A stretch of 64,000 bases of DNA from Pollenia angustigena. Lineage: Eukaryota; Arthropoda; Insecta; Diptera; Polleniidae. Under the pieces are notes generated by a model that was given only the letters and a program-made list of their open reading frames with translations, was not told the DNA's origin and made no database searches. The first letter of the stretch is position 1. Every line of letters begins with the position of its first letter. The position numbers and the translations under genes were made by a program. Positions 26,401 to 37,200 of this stretch are shown here, in pieces. Location: positions 11,302,001 to 11,366,000 of the forward strand of contig OV884060.1 of assembly GCA_930367215.1 (NCBI GenBank), written 5' to 3'.

Positions 26401-28968
26401 AGTAACACAAATAAATATATTACAAATAAAGCAATATTAAAATACTATGTATAGGTATGCCCCAATTCAACTAATTCTACCTACCCACATTGAAATGGTT
26501 AAATATTCAATAAAGACTGAAAAGAAATACATTGCAATTCATTCCGAAAATGAACATTGGAAACTCACCGGAATACCTAACTCAAAATCTTGGCTATCTG
26601 AGAGAAGTACTACCTTACAAATGGTGAAAATTTCCGACTGCCGAAGTTAACAACAATAGCAATGCAAAAATCTCTATTTTTTAAAGGGCTTAAATGATAC
26701 AATTTGTTACCAGATTAAAGAAAAATCATAGTTGTAATTTTTGCAAATAAAGGAACTGAAATGCATTAAAATTGTTTATTAATTCAAAGAATTAATACCT
26801 ATTTTAATCGAATTATTAACTTTTGTAAAGTCTTTTAAGTTCGATAGAACTTACAAAATCCACAACTCTATAGACCATGCTCTCGAATATCAAATTACAT
26901 TAGTAAAGTAAAATTAAATTTTTCGTTTTTATTTAACTGCTACTTTTATAAAAAAATCAACAAACAATAAAAAGTGAGTTTGTTACTTTTTTCTTTATAA
27001 AATTTCGAAACGAATTTTTTTGTTTTATAAAAAAAAAAAAAACAGAACTTTAATAGAAGGTATAAATAATTTGTGGCAATATACCTATCTACATAAAAAG
27101 TTGTTGATCATAAACCTGTCATATTTCAAGAGATAATTACAATTACTTTTAAAATTTATATTATTCTTTTTAACTATTTTTTATCATACTAATAAAATTG
27201 CTAAATTAAGAATTAATATCGAATAAATAGGTACAACTTTAAAGTGGTTTTTGAAACTAAAAGAATGCACAATTTTTATGAAATACATAATTTATAAAAA
27301 AAACTAGTATTTAACATATTTGAATATTTAAAAGACATCACGTAACACATTTTTAGGGTAACAAATACTTTTATTATATTTTATTTTCTTCTTTCATATT
27401 ATTTTTATTTTTCATTTCATATCATTCCTATGGCTTATAATTTATTTTATGATTCTTTTTTAAGACTTCTTCTTATTTTAATTCGAATGGAATAAAAAAC
27501 AAAACGAGAAAATATTTTGTAAGTATACACACACTCGCGGCGCACGTATACCGATTATAACCGGGTTATAAAATGAATATTTTTTTTTTTCAGTTAGAAA
27601 ATACAAGTCGAAGGGTATGACAAAAGGTAGCAGTTTTGTAGGGCGCTTGAAGTAAAAAAAACAACAAAACGAAAACAAACAATGAAGATATTCACGTTAA
27701 GGCGGCGACGTAAACTATACACAATTTTATTTTTTTAATGTGTGGGGGTTTTTTTTGGTTTTGGAATACTTTTTTTTTAATTTTTATTAATTTAAAATTT
27801 TCTTTTAAAAGTTTTTATAATTTTCTCTCGTTTTGAAAGTTCTTTTTTTTAACACTTTTTATAGGTATTTTTATTTTCTTCATTTATTTATGAATGTTCT
27901 TTTTATTTTTATTTTGATTTTTAAATAATTTTCTTTTTTTGTTTGTTTTACAAACTTTGTAATTATTAATTTAAATAAATATTTTTATTTCTTTTTGTTA
28001 TAACTTCGAAGCAATTATTATTATTTTAGAGAACACTTTGTCACATTAACTTAAAGCTAAGTGTTATTAAGAAAAATTGTGTAACAATTTTTTTTTTATA
28101 TTTTTGGAAAAGTTCTAAAGAGTCAATAAGAGTGTTCGCTGTCTAATTGTTCAGAATTTGAAAGTCTACAAACGATATCATCTTAGTAACAGTCTAGGCA
28201 AAATTTAATTAAATGTTATTGCAATAAAAATAACCACAACACCCAAAAATTAAGAAAAAAAAAAAGAAAAAACTAAATTAAAGTAAATTTTTAAAAAGGT
28301 TAACTTTTCGTTTGAAAATATTTTTGTAATTTTTAGATTTTAGAAATTTGGCGCACAAAACACACACTAGAAAACACAGTTTTTTCAAAAAGAATTCTTT
28401 GAGAATTTCATATATTTTATATAACTTCCATATTTTTGACTTAATATTTGATCTTCGTTTTCATTTTTAAAATTTTGTATTTTTATTAATTTCTGATTTT
28501 ACTTTTAGATAAAATAACTTGTTTAAAAAATATACCTTCGAGTAAACGATGGCGCTGTTCAGCGGCAGCGATTGCGGCAGCAGCAGCAACTGTATCCTGA
28601 AGATGCGTTTGCGGTAAAGGTGGCGATAAAGGCCTTGAGGCCGGTAGTTGCGGTTGAATATGTTGCTGCTGCTGTTGTTGATGCTTATGATGCGAAAGAT
28701 GATGGTGATGATGATGATGCGACGAATGATGATAGTTCGCATGATGGGTGTGATGGGATGTAGTGGGCTCCTCGGAAGCCGATGGGGTTGGTGAAGCTGG
28801 TCCTGATAAAAGGCCAGCATTATTTACCACCAAGCCACTAACACCTCCCACAACTGTACCACCACCCACAGCTGTATTATGTAAATTTTGTTCATATTGC
28901 TTAGACATTTTATCGTAACTGTTCATCAAAGGTCTCTGATCGTCCATAGTCATTGCAGCGACACTCAT
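20428..28968 (-). CDS. fl(2)d: Fl(2)d, WTAP-family subunit of the m6A methyltransferase complex
   Basis: Four coding exons join in frame: 28968-28536, 22182-22058, 21988-21655 and 21281-20428, giving 581 residues. Every junction has GT/AG borders and matching phase. Residues 1-144 are low complexity, with a His-rich then Gln-rich stretch near 70-110. Residues 145 to about 330 are the conserved WTAP coiled coil, with blocks such as DEIASLKVEQTRL, LLDPAVNLLFDKLK and NELAAWKFTPDSNTGKRLMA. The C-terminal ~250 residues look disordered and end in a basic patch (RRRSVRLNGG). Known of the family: nuclear WTAP/Fl(2)d bridges the METTL3/METTL14 writer and its partners, and in flies it is needed for Sxl-dependent splicing. 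The length is close to the fly family's usual ~540 residues. The start is the first ATG of the His/Gln exon; a shorter isoform starting inside the coiled coil cannot be excluded. It is divergent from the Pus3 gene. Identification is by recognised conserved blocks. Confidence 0.96.
21480..21509. repeat. poly-A run in fl(2)d intron 3
   Basis: About 27 consecutive A (poly-T on the transcribed strand), close to the donor side of the intron. Confidence 0.8.
23338..24077. mobile_element. TIR element, ends AAGCTTTGTTCACAAT
   Basis: Left end AGCTTTGTTCACAATTAGTG; the right end complements it more loosely. The inner right sequence CGTGCGTGGTCGCGAAAAAA is shared, inverted, with the copy at 52437-52627. 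Interrupted by a nested element at 23528-23890. Confidence 0.6.
23528..23890. mobile_element. nested TIR element, CCCAGTTTTTATTCTTG family
   Basis: Long inverted ends running through GATTTTGTTAATCGTG, CCCAGTTTTTATTCTTG and ATAAAAACACTT, complemented at 23820-23890. A partial copy is at 16840-17115. Exact termini uncertain. Confidence 0.65.
24797..25188. mobile_element. MITE in fl(2)d intron 1, ends AATTGAAGCACAGCCGCG
   Basis: AATTGAAGCACAGCCGCG at the left and CGCGGCTGTGCTTCAATT at the right, continuing AATAACGTT inside both. It explains most of the 114-codon ORF on the minus strand here. Confidence 0.8.
25990..26660 (+). pseudogene. decayed LINE reverse transcriptase scrap
   Basis: The plus strand reads KEVNNEFGVPQGSIPF near 26120-26170; GVPQGS is a reverse-transcriptase palm motif. 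Downstream open pieces (to 26650) follow with stops and shifts. Class not assigned. Confidence 0.5.
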
Positions 28969-29710
28969 TACAATAATATATTGGCAATCTAATAATTTTG
29001 CCTTTTTTATTCAAAAAATCCTTAAAAATGCCTTAAATTTTATGTTTTCTTTTATATCTTAACAAAGACAAACAGTTGTTTTTGTTTTCAGACGCAGTAT
29101 TATTTTACAGGGTGTTTCGTTTTTTCTCGATTTTGTTTTAGATTTTTTGTGTTTTATTATTTTGTTTTACGTTTTATACAACGAAAGAAATTGGAAAAAT
29201 TTTCTCGTTGTCGTCAGAGACTTTTTTACATTTGCTTTTATAGGTGCTTCTTTTCTTCTTCTTTCTTCCTAAATTTGATATATATTTTTTCGCTTAAAAA
29301 AATTTTCTAAGACTCCGCTAGACCAACACTTTTTCAATCGAAAATTTCACTTACTTTTTGCATAGATTTTTATTAAATTTTTTACTTTTTCTACAGAATG
29401 TTCCTGGTTATACACTTATTTGATAAAATTTAAAGAAATTTTACACTTTAAACGCGTTAAATAAATTTTTCACACGCAGTGAAATTTCGTCGCGTCACAA
29501 TTATTGTAGGAAAAATCCAATATGGTGGAAGGCAAAGAAAAAACAGTGTTGCATTAAATCTACTTATACAATTCAGCAAAGCAGGGTTGTATTAACAATG
29601 TCGCATGTGTTAATTATTAACGGTGAATGTTTGAGGAAAAAGAAGAAGCTGCAGAAAATGTGCTAAAGTTGTGGGGTAAACAATAATAAAATTAATTAAA
29701 AATTGAAAAA
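28969..29710. promoter_or_regulatory. shared divergent promoter region of fl(2)d and Pus3
   Basis: These 742 bp separate the two divergent start codons and must hold both 5' UTRs and promoters unless non-coding exons lie elsewhere. The region is T-rich on the fl(2)d side. A short segment around 29470-29530 is less AT-rich (CGTCGCGTCAC). I see no clear TATA box or DRE, so the transcription starts cannot be placed. Confidence 0.55.
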
Positions 29711-32700
29711 ATGTCTTCTAAAGTTGTTATAAACAAACGTCTTAAAGGTATACAACGCGAGGATTTAGAAAAGTTGTCAAAAAATGAATTAGTTGATAAA
29801 ATTGTGCAATTGGAGGCTTATAATTTCCAGTTAAAAAATATTTTGCATAAAAAGCTTAACGATGTGACTAATAGTAAACAAAATGAGTTGCTTCTGAAAG
29901 AGTTAAATGAATTGCAAGAAAAAACATTTCTTCGATCAAATGAGTGCATCAGGGAATCCGCTATTAACAAAAATGACGAGGATATAGAAATCCCTGGTGA
30001 GCAAAAAGCTAAAAAGCGACATTTCGATTTCAGCAAGTAAGTTTTTAAAATTTTTACCAAACCATTTCAAGTTTCTTACGGTTTTTCTGTTTTATTAAAA
30101 AAATAAAATTATAATTTAGGTGTCCTAAACGTCATGTTTTACTGAAATGTTTATACTTTGGCTGGGACTATCAAGGTTTTGCTTGCCAGGAAGACTCAAA
30201 CGCTACCATAGGTAACAAATAATTACTTCTATTGGAAAACTTAATACATAATGTAGGTACCTATTTTTTGTAGAACATCATCTTTTTAAGGCCTTAACAC
30301 GCTGCTGCCTTATTGAGTCTAGGACGACTTCCAATTATCATCGTTGTGGCCGTACCGATAAAGAGGTTAGTGCTTTTTGCCAAGTGATTTCTATTGACTT
30401 ACGCAGCAAATTTCCTGAAGCTGAACAATTCGATGAGCAATGTTTAAAGCAAGAAATAGATTATTGTGGTCTATTGAACCGTATATTACCTAAAAATATA
30501 CAATGTATAGCCTGGATGCCATTAAGATCACCAGTCTACAGTGCACGTTTTGATTGCGTAGCAAGGACGTATAGATATTTCTTTCCCAAAGGTGATTTAA
30601 ATATTGAGGTAAGTGAAATTTGTGTTTTTATTAATGTACCTAAAAATTTCACACTCAAAATCTTACTTTGAATAAAAAAATTATAAAATTCGAAAAGTTC
30701 TAAGCTAAGTTTTTCTTATACAAAATATTCATAAATATTAAGTTTAACGTCAAACAACTTGAATTCGTGGTACTTTGCATTTTTTTGTACTTGATCAATG
30801 TTTCTACAATGTTATCATTCCCTAGTAGACGTTAATAAACTGTTATACTGATTTCTAAATAAGGTTGAAAACCTTGCTAACAGTGCTGCTTTCCAATATG
30901 GCTGTTCTAAAGCAGGACTGCATTTTATATACAATAGCTGCATTCGAGAACACAAAAGTTTTTACTATTTTTTACTGAACTTTACTACATTTTACGTAAT
31001 TGCGTTCGAGTACACAAAATACAGTAATTGAAAACACAAATTGAGAGCGTAAAGTGACAGTTCTTGTCTGAGTATTTACAAATTTTTACTGCAGACTTTT
31101 TTGCAGTAAAATTAAGTAAAAAAAAAAAAAAAAAAAATGTTTCAAAAGGTAAACAAACAAACGTAACAAATAATATGCATACGAATTGTGAAAAAATTGT
31201 TAAATAAAAGAAAAGTTGAAAAAAAAAATTAAACCAAAACAAAAAGTGAATAACTATTAATTAATTAAACTTGTTTGTGAAGCATTTATTTGGCTAAATA
31301 CAAACTTTTTAAATTTTTTAGAGTTGTAAAAGAGTGAGGTATCTGAATACTTAAGTAATCAATAGCAAAAAAAAAAATATTCATGTGCTTTTTCTTTTTC
31401 TAAATAAAATACAAACAAATATGAACGATTATATAAATTTGCTTGTATTTTCCAAAAATGTTCCTGTTATAAAAAGTAATTAATCGAGTATCGATTAAAG
31501 GCCGTTACACACTATCCCACAAAGTCTTTCGTATTTTATGAAAATGCTTCCCTAATCTAAAAATACGTAAGCACCCCTATCGTGAATAATTTTTCACTCG
31601 TAATTTTTCCCCTTTTCACATATTTGCGATCATGAACAACTCTCATGTAAAAATGTCAGTCAAAGGAGAATAATAACGTGAAAAAATGTGCACGGAAAAA
31701 AATTCCCCTTATCGTGAAAAAAATTTTCCCTCGTTATTTGTTCACATTTCCCTTAGATTTGCTCACTATATTTTTGCTAGGGAACAGAACATGTATGTAA
31801 GTAGCTCCTACTATTATTCGAATATAAAGGGTTAATAAAGTTAATAAGGCACAAACCGATATATTGGTCAACAAAATCCAAAACAACAGGTCGATTGCCT
31901 GCGGATTTGTGAAGCATTCGATTGACTTGGTGGCAGAATTTTGGAAAATATTTTACTACATTAAATTTAAAAAGTGCAAAAAACTAACGTTGTAATCAAA
32001 CTATCCCTCCAGTACTTAATATTTTGCTTTATTATTTTAACTTTTCTTCAAAATATATACTTGTATATTTTTTAACAAAAATTTCATTTATTTTTAATTT
32101 TTTTAATCTTTCTTCTTTTTTTACATTCACTGGAACTGATAGCGTGGAAAATTTTTCACATGAGATTCACGATTGCTTTTTTCCCTTCGAGGGGAATGAA
32201 AATTTCATGGGAACAAAACTTCCACTTGTTATTCACGATAGGGGTGAAGACTTTGCGGGATAGTGTGTAACGGTCTTAAGTAGTTAAAAGTGTAAAGATT
32301 TTTCAACACTTCAATTATTTGCCATCAGCTGTTGCCTTTATTTTACGAATTTTTACAAATTTTGCGTTCGCGTACTTTTTTGGACGACAGCTTTTTGTGA
32401 AATCAAATTTTTAAGTTTACTCAATTACTGCATTTTACTGTCAAATTACTCAAACGCACCTAATGTCTAGCTCTACTATGTTTTTTAACTGTTATTTTCA
32501 AATTCATCTAGGCCATGCAAAAGGCTTGTTCATTATTACAACGTCATGCGGACTTCCGTAATTTTTGCAAAATGGATGTTCACAACGGTGTAACCAACTA
32601 TATGCGTAATTTACAATCTGCCAGTATACATTTATGCCCAAATGATTCTGAAAATAACGAGCAGGGTTATAAAATGTATTATTTACAAATTAAAGCAAAT

Positions 32701-33483
32701 GCCTTTCTATGGCATCAAATACGTTGTATAATGGCGGTATTATTACTTATTGGCCAGGAAAAAGAAGAACCGGAAGTTATAAACGATTTATTAGATGTTG
32801 ACAAGAATCCTTGGTAAATTTAATAAATATCTTTTTCAATTTCTGCATAACAGGAAAAATTAATTTTTTTTTTAGCAAACCTCAATATACCCCAGCTATT
32901 GGTTTGCCATTGAATCTTTTCAATTGTGAGTTTCGCAATAAAACTTGTCGCAAAACAAATGAAGAAATGCTACTAAACGAAGATGTTATAATAAATAATA
33001 GTACTGAGTTAGTGGAAACTCCTGAACAAACTGATACGACAAATTGGTTCTACAATGAGGAAAATTTGCAAAAACTAATGGAAAATATACAAAGTGAATG
33101 GTCTCAGTTTAGTATAAAGTAAGTTATTGCTTAATTTTTTAAACAAAACAAATAGTATAGTTTTCTTTTAACATCTTCAGATCCACAATGATACGCAATG
33201 TTTTATATGAACTGGAAAATATTTTACAACAATTCCAATCTCAAGAAATTAAAAGTCAAGTTTTACTTTTACAAGACTGCGTTAAACCTCGTCAATATCA
33301 AAAACTACTACAACGCAAAAGATGCGGTATATTATTGTAACCCTTTTAACTTTTCTCAAAATTTAAAAATTCTTTCTTTAATCCTTAGAAAGTTTAGAAA
33401 ATCGCATAGAACATTTTGTTAAAAAACAACGTTTAATTGTACAACAGGATTCTCCTACCGACGTTAATAAATCATCGAATTAA
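29711..33483 (+). CDS. Pus3: tRNA pseudouridine(38/39) synthase, Pus3/DEG1 family
   Basis: Seven coding exons join in phase: 29711-30036, 30120-30211, 30274-30608, 32512-32813, 32876-33118, 33181-33326 and 33389-33483, giving 512 residues. All introns have GT/AG ends. Residues 1-108 form a charged helical N-terminus (QREDLEKLSKNELVDKIVQL). The TruA-type synthase domain follows: KRHVLLKCLYFGWDYQGFA, then the catalytic loop HRCGRTDKEVSAF with the expected nucleophile Asp168, then ARTYRYFFP, YTPAIGLPLNLF and the motif AFLWHQIRCIMAVLL. Known of the family: it isomerises uridine 38/39 in the tRNA anticodon stem-loop. The last exon (LENRIEHFVKKQR) is helical and basic. An AATAAA overlaps the stop codon (33482-33487), which would give a very short 3' UTR. 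Intron 3 (1.9 kb) contains nested TIR elements; the other introns are 56-83 nt. Head-to-head with fl(2)d. Confidence 0.96.
31499..32275. mobile_element. TIR element in Pus3 intron 3, TTAA-flanked
   Basis: TTACACACTATCCCACAAAG at the left is complemented at the right, with TTAA on both sides (31495-31498, 32276-32279). A 165-bp relative with the same ends is at 63731-63893. A further TIR pair is nested inside. Confidence 0.85.
31572..32246. mobile_element. nested TIR element, ends CACCCCTATCGTGAATAA
   Basis: CACCCCTATCGTGAATAA and TTATTCACGATAGGGGTG are exact inverted copies. TTTTTCACTCG/TTTTCCC words repeat inside both ends. Non-coding. Confidence 0.8.
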
Positions 33484-34261
33484 TAAAATTTACAAAACAA
33501 CAAAGTCAGGTAAATATTTATTTTAATTATTCACACACAGAATTTTTTTCTTTAACATTTTTTGTTTTTTTAAGTTAATTTTTTAATTTTACATTATTTT
33601 GTTTAAAAATTTACTAAGTAACTTAAATTAAACAGAATTTTAATTCTTAAATATGATTGCAAAGTTTTCTTGTTTCCTCTTTTTAACATTTTGTACGTAA
33701 TTTTTGTTTTTATTTTAAAATTATTTTTTTTTATTTTTGCCTTAAACTATCAAATACAATTGTAACAATGATACTTTTATAAATTACAACTATTAGAACT
33801 TTTTTTTTCTCAATTTTTTAGAAAGTTAGTTTAAATTATTATAATTAACTATAAAAGACAAAAAATGTTTATAAATAAAAAATTATTATAGAATAGCTTT
33901 GCTTAAAATATAAACTGGAAGTTAAAGACTACAAGAAAAGTTAATACTACAACGGCCAATTTCGCCAAGTTCAGTTAAAACTCACTATAACTTTAACTTC
34001 CAGTTATATGTTTTCGAGAAACTCATAGTTAATTATAACTGAACTTGGTGAAATTGGCCGTAAGAGTATAATGAAAAAGTTGAAATATTTTAACGTTATT
34101 TAACAACAAAATTACAATTATACAATAAGATTTTTTACTATTAATTTTGTTTGATTAACTTTAAACAAAAATGTTTAAATTTATGTATGTTTTTCTCATA
34201 ATTCTATAATACAATTTTTCTTCTGCATTTTTTTTTTTAAGTTATGCCCAATTTCAACATT
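33484..34261. other. convergent 3' ends of Pus3 and the PDZ gene
   Basis: Tail-to-tail intergenic stretch of 778 bp. AATAAA on the plus strand overlaps the Pus3 stop; minus-strand AATAAA signals (TTTATT on plus) occur near 33509, 33709 and 33729 and could end the PDZ transcript. One 110-bp MITE lies inside. Confidence 0.6.
33952..34061. repeat. 110-bp MITE in the Pus3/PDZ intergenic region
   Basis: Inverted ends ACGGCCAATTTCGCCAAGTT and the complement of AACTTGGTGAAATTGGCCGT enclose a short loop. No coding potential. Target duplication is not clear. Confidence 0.75.
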
Positions 34262-37200
34262 TTAAGCCCCCATTGATTTTGCCTTCTGAAGCCTGTTTTA
34301 AAGAATATAAGAAATTATTTTTGATTAAAGTATTTTATTTTATTTAGAATTATTTGTTTGTACTTACTTTCTTCTTAAAAGTTTCAAAACGATAGCACCC
34401 TCTCGTACATTCTTAAATAATGCTATTGTTTCAGCATGACTCATGCCTTGAACTGAATTTCCATTGATTTCTAAAATTTCATCACCTAAAATAAAGGAAA
34501 ATAATAAAAATTAATTATTGACACCTATTATGAGTTTCATTCGACAAACGATTTTCGCTGGCTTATCGAACATCGACTATCGAATGTAGATTTTGTATTA
34601 TAAGTTGACAATACTGTCGAAAATTTCGTTCGCATTTTTCAACGAAAACAAATTTGCTCTCGACGTTGCAAATAAAACTTTTGAAAATGTAAAAAATTTG
34701 TACATTTTTTTGTGTTCGTATACCAAATACCACAATCTTAATCAGATTTGATAATTTGATCTAAGTCCAACGTCGTAAACAGCTATTGGAGAGGCTCGTT
34801 TTCCTTATGGAACAAAATTATTTTTTGACAAAATGATTTGCAAAAATGTTCAGCATGTTAAAAAGGTGGGATGAAACCCCACAGAAGCTAAATTGATAAT
34901 AACCATAATTCCGTCGTGGTCACGTTTAATTTGATTTTTTTTAATTTTTTAGATAGATAGAAAATCTACTACTGTGAATAAACTAAATCACAATAGTAAA
35001 TTTTTATCGAATGTGCGCCACAATACCAAATGAAAAATCGAATTTAGTTTTTAAAAATTTCTATGATCAAATGCAAATGAAATTTTGTCTGCAAATTTGT
35101 ACGCAATTTTTTAAATGGCTCAACATTAAGTTCTTAAAATTTTAATGAAACTTAAACCGATTTTTTATACAATACTTAGAATTGACAGGAACTTTTTTAA
35201 ATATCCTGTTTTGTTTTCGAAATTTTACAAAAATCTTATTTTGTTTTCTCAATTTCCGTTATCAAAATTTATGTTAAAATAAAATTTTTTTATATTTTCT
35301 TTAACTATTTTTTCAAAAGTCTTGCTTTCTTTTGTTAATTGTTCAGAGAAAAACTTTACTATTTTAAGAGCCAGTTTTTGACATAAAGATCAGCGATTAA
35401 ATTAGAACTAATCTTTGAAATTCGTTTTTGGGAAGTCGATTATTTCATTTTGTTTCCAAGTTTAAACGCCCAAAGTTGGCGGTTTAAACTTGAGACAGAA
35501 CTTGCAAAAGTACGAACAGCTTATAAAAGGAAATATTTTTTATTTTTTTATTTTATTAAAAGTTTTATTAAATATTCCACCCTCAAGCTTAAATAATTAA
35601 AAGTAATTATAAAATAAAGGTCAAATAAAAATATATATCTATTTATAAATATATAATATTTATAACACAATACAAAGTTCTCGCCGTTTCTTCTTCTTTT
35701 TAACGTTAAGAACAGTAATTTGATGACAAGTTTTGGTATTTGTTTTAAACTGCCATACTTATACATAAAAATATTGTCAATTCCTATGGCAACGCTAAAA
35801 GCTTTAATCTTTCACTCAAAAACGCCACGGAGGATTAAGGCTAGATTAATTTTATTATAAGAATAACAAATCTTACTATTGATCCTGATTTAAACTCTAA
35901 GAGCCAATTTTTGGGTTAGAGATTAGCGATTAAATTAAATTTAATCTCTGTATTTACTTTTTGAGTTGTATTTTTTTAACTTTTTTTTGCTAGTTTAAGC
36001 GGCCAACGGTGGTGGTTTAAACCTAAACTTAAACTGTCAACATACACATGTTTAGCATACAGAAATTGCAAAAATATAAACAACAAATACATTTTAAAAC
36101 ATTGCTTAACACTTTTATATAATTTTTCCATTCTATATTTGTTCTTTAATATATTTTTTTCTTTAAACGCAAAAAATTTCTACCTTGTAAACAATATTAA
36201 ATTCGTGCATTTTCTTCTTCTTCTTTGAAAACATCCATATTACTTGATATTAGCGCTACATGGTTTAAGCCACCACCCAAAAATATCAAATTCAATTGCT
36301 ACTAGATTAACTTAATTCTCAGATTAGCTAATTATAGAATAAAATTAACTTTAATCTCAAACCCAAAAAGTGGCTCTAAGAGCGATTAAGGCCCTAAATT
36401 TGTAAAACGCAAACGCAACGCCAAAAATTATATCGAAAGCAAAAACAAAATCGAAAATATTTCATAATTTTGTTGTTTTTTTCTATAGAAATGTATATTG
36501 AATTTTAAAATTTTAAACGCTGCATATCTTGTGGTGTTGATAATTTTAAAACGCAATATGTATTTCTGTAGAAAGCAACAACAAAATTTTAACACATTTT
36601 TGACATTGTTTTTGCTTTCAATGTTATTTTTGTCATTGCGTTGCGTTTTACAAATTTAGGGCCTAAATTAACATTTATCTCCGTATTTACTTTTTGAGTT
36701 CTATTTTTTAACATTTTTTGCTAGTTTAAGCGGCCAACGGTGGTGGTTTAAACCTAAACTTAAAATGTCAACATACACATGTTTAACATAAAGAACTTGC
36801 AAAAATATAAACAAAAAATACATTTTAAAACATTGCTTAGTACTTTTATATAATTTTTCCATTCTATATTTTTTCTGTTATATATTTTTTATTCAAACGC
36901 AAAAAATTTCTACCTTGTACACAATATTAAATTCGCGCATTTTCTTGTTCTTCTTTGAGAACATCCATATTGCTTGATAAAAAGTTGATATTTGCAAAAA
37001 AAATGTTGCCAGTTATTTGTGCACAGTATGGTAGCGCTACATGGCTTAAGCCACCACCCAAAAATAACAAATTCAATTGATACAAGATTAACTTAATTCT
37101 CAGATTAGCTAATTATAGAATAAAATTAACTTTAATCTCAAACCCAAAAAGTGGCTCTAAGTAAAAAACCCGCTCTAATGGCTAATAAATCACTGATGGT

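Larger units (their letters stand above)
22183..28535 (-). other. fl(2)d intron 1 (6.35 kb)
   Basis: The donor reads GAAG|GTATAT and the acceptor CTATCTAG|AT, joining codons LE-D-EIASL. The intron holds MITEs (23338-24077 with a nested one, and 24797-25188) and a LINE reverse-transcriptase scrap near 26000-26650. The stretch nearest the first exon is very T-rich and shows no further recognisable exon. Confidence 0.85.
30609..32511 (+). other. Pus3 intron 3 (1.9 kb) with nested repeats
   Basis: The donor GAG|GTAAGTG and acceptor CATCTAG|GCC keep frame (NIE-AMQKAC). Two nested TIR elements fill 31499-32275. The flanking sequence at 30930-31040 and 32345-32460 carries related GCGTTCGnGTAC-type motifs also seen near 44967. 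Confidence 0.85.

Noticed and set aside
30384..30671. 95-codon plus-strand ORF as an independent gene
   Set aside because: It is Pus3 exon 3 read past its donor into the intron.
34365..34370. TAA after RRK as the certain end of the PDZ gene
   Set aside because: The same bases form a strong splice donor, and a phase-matched acceptor lies 75 bp on; kept only as an alternative end.
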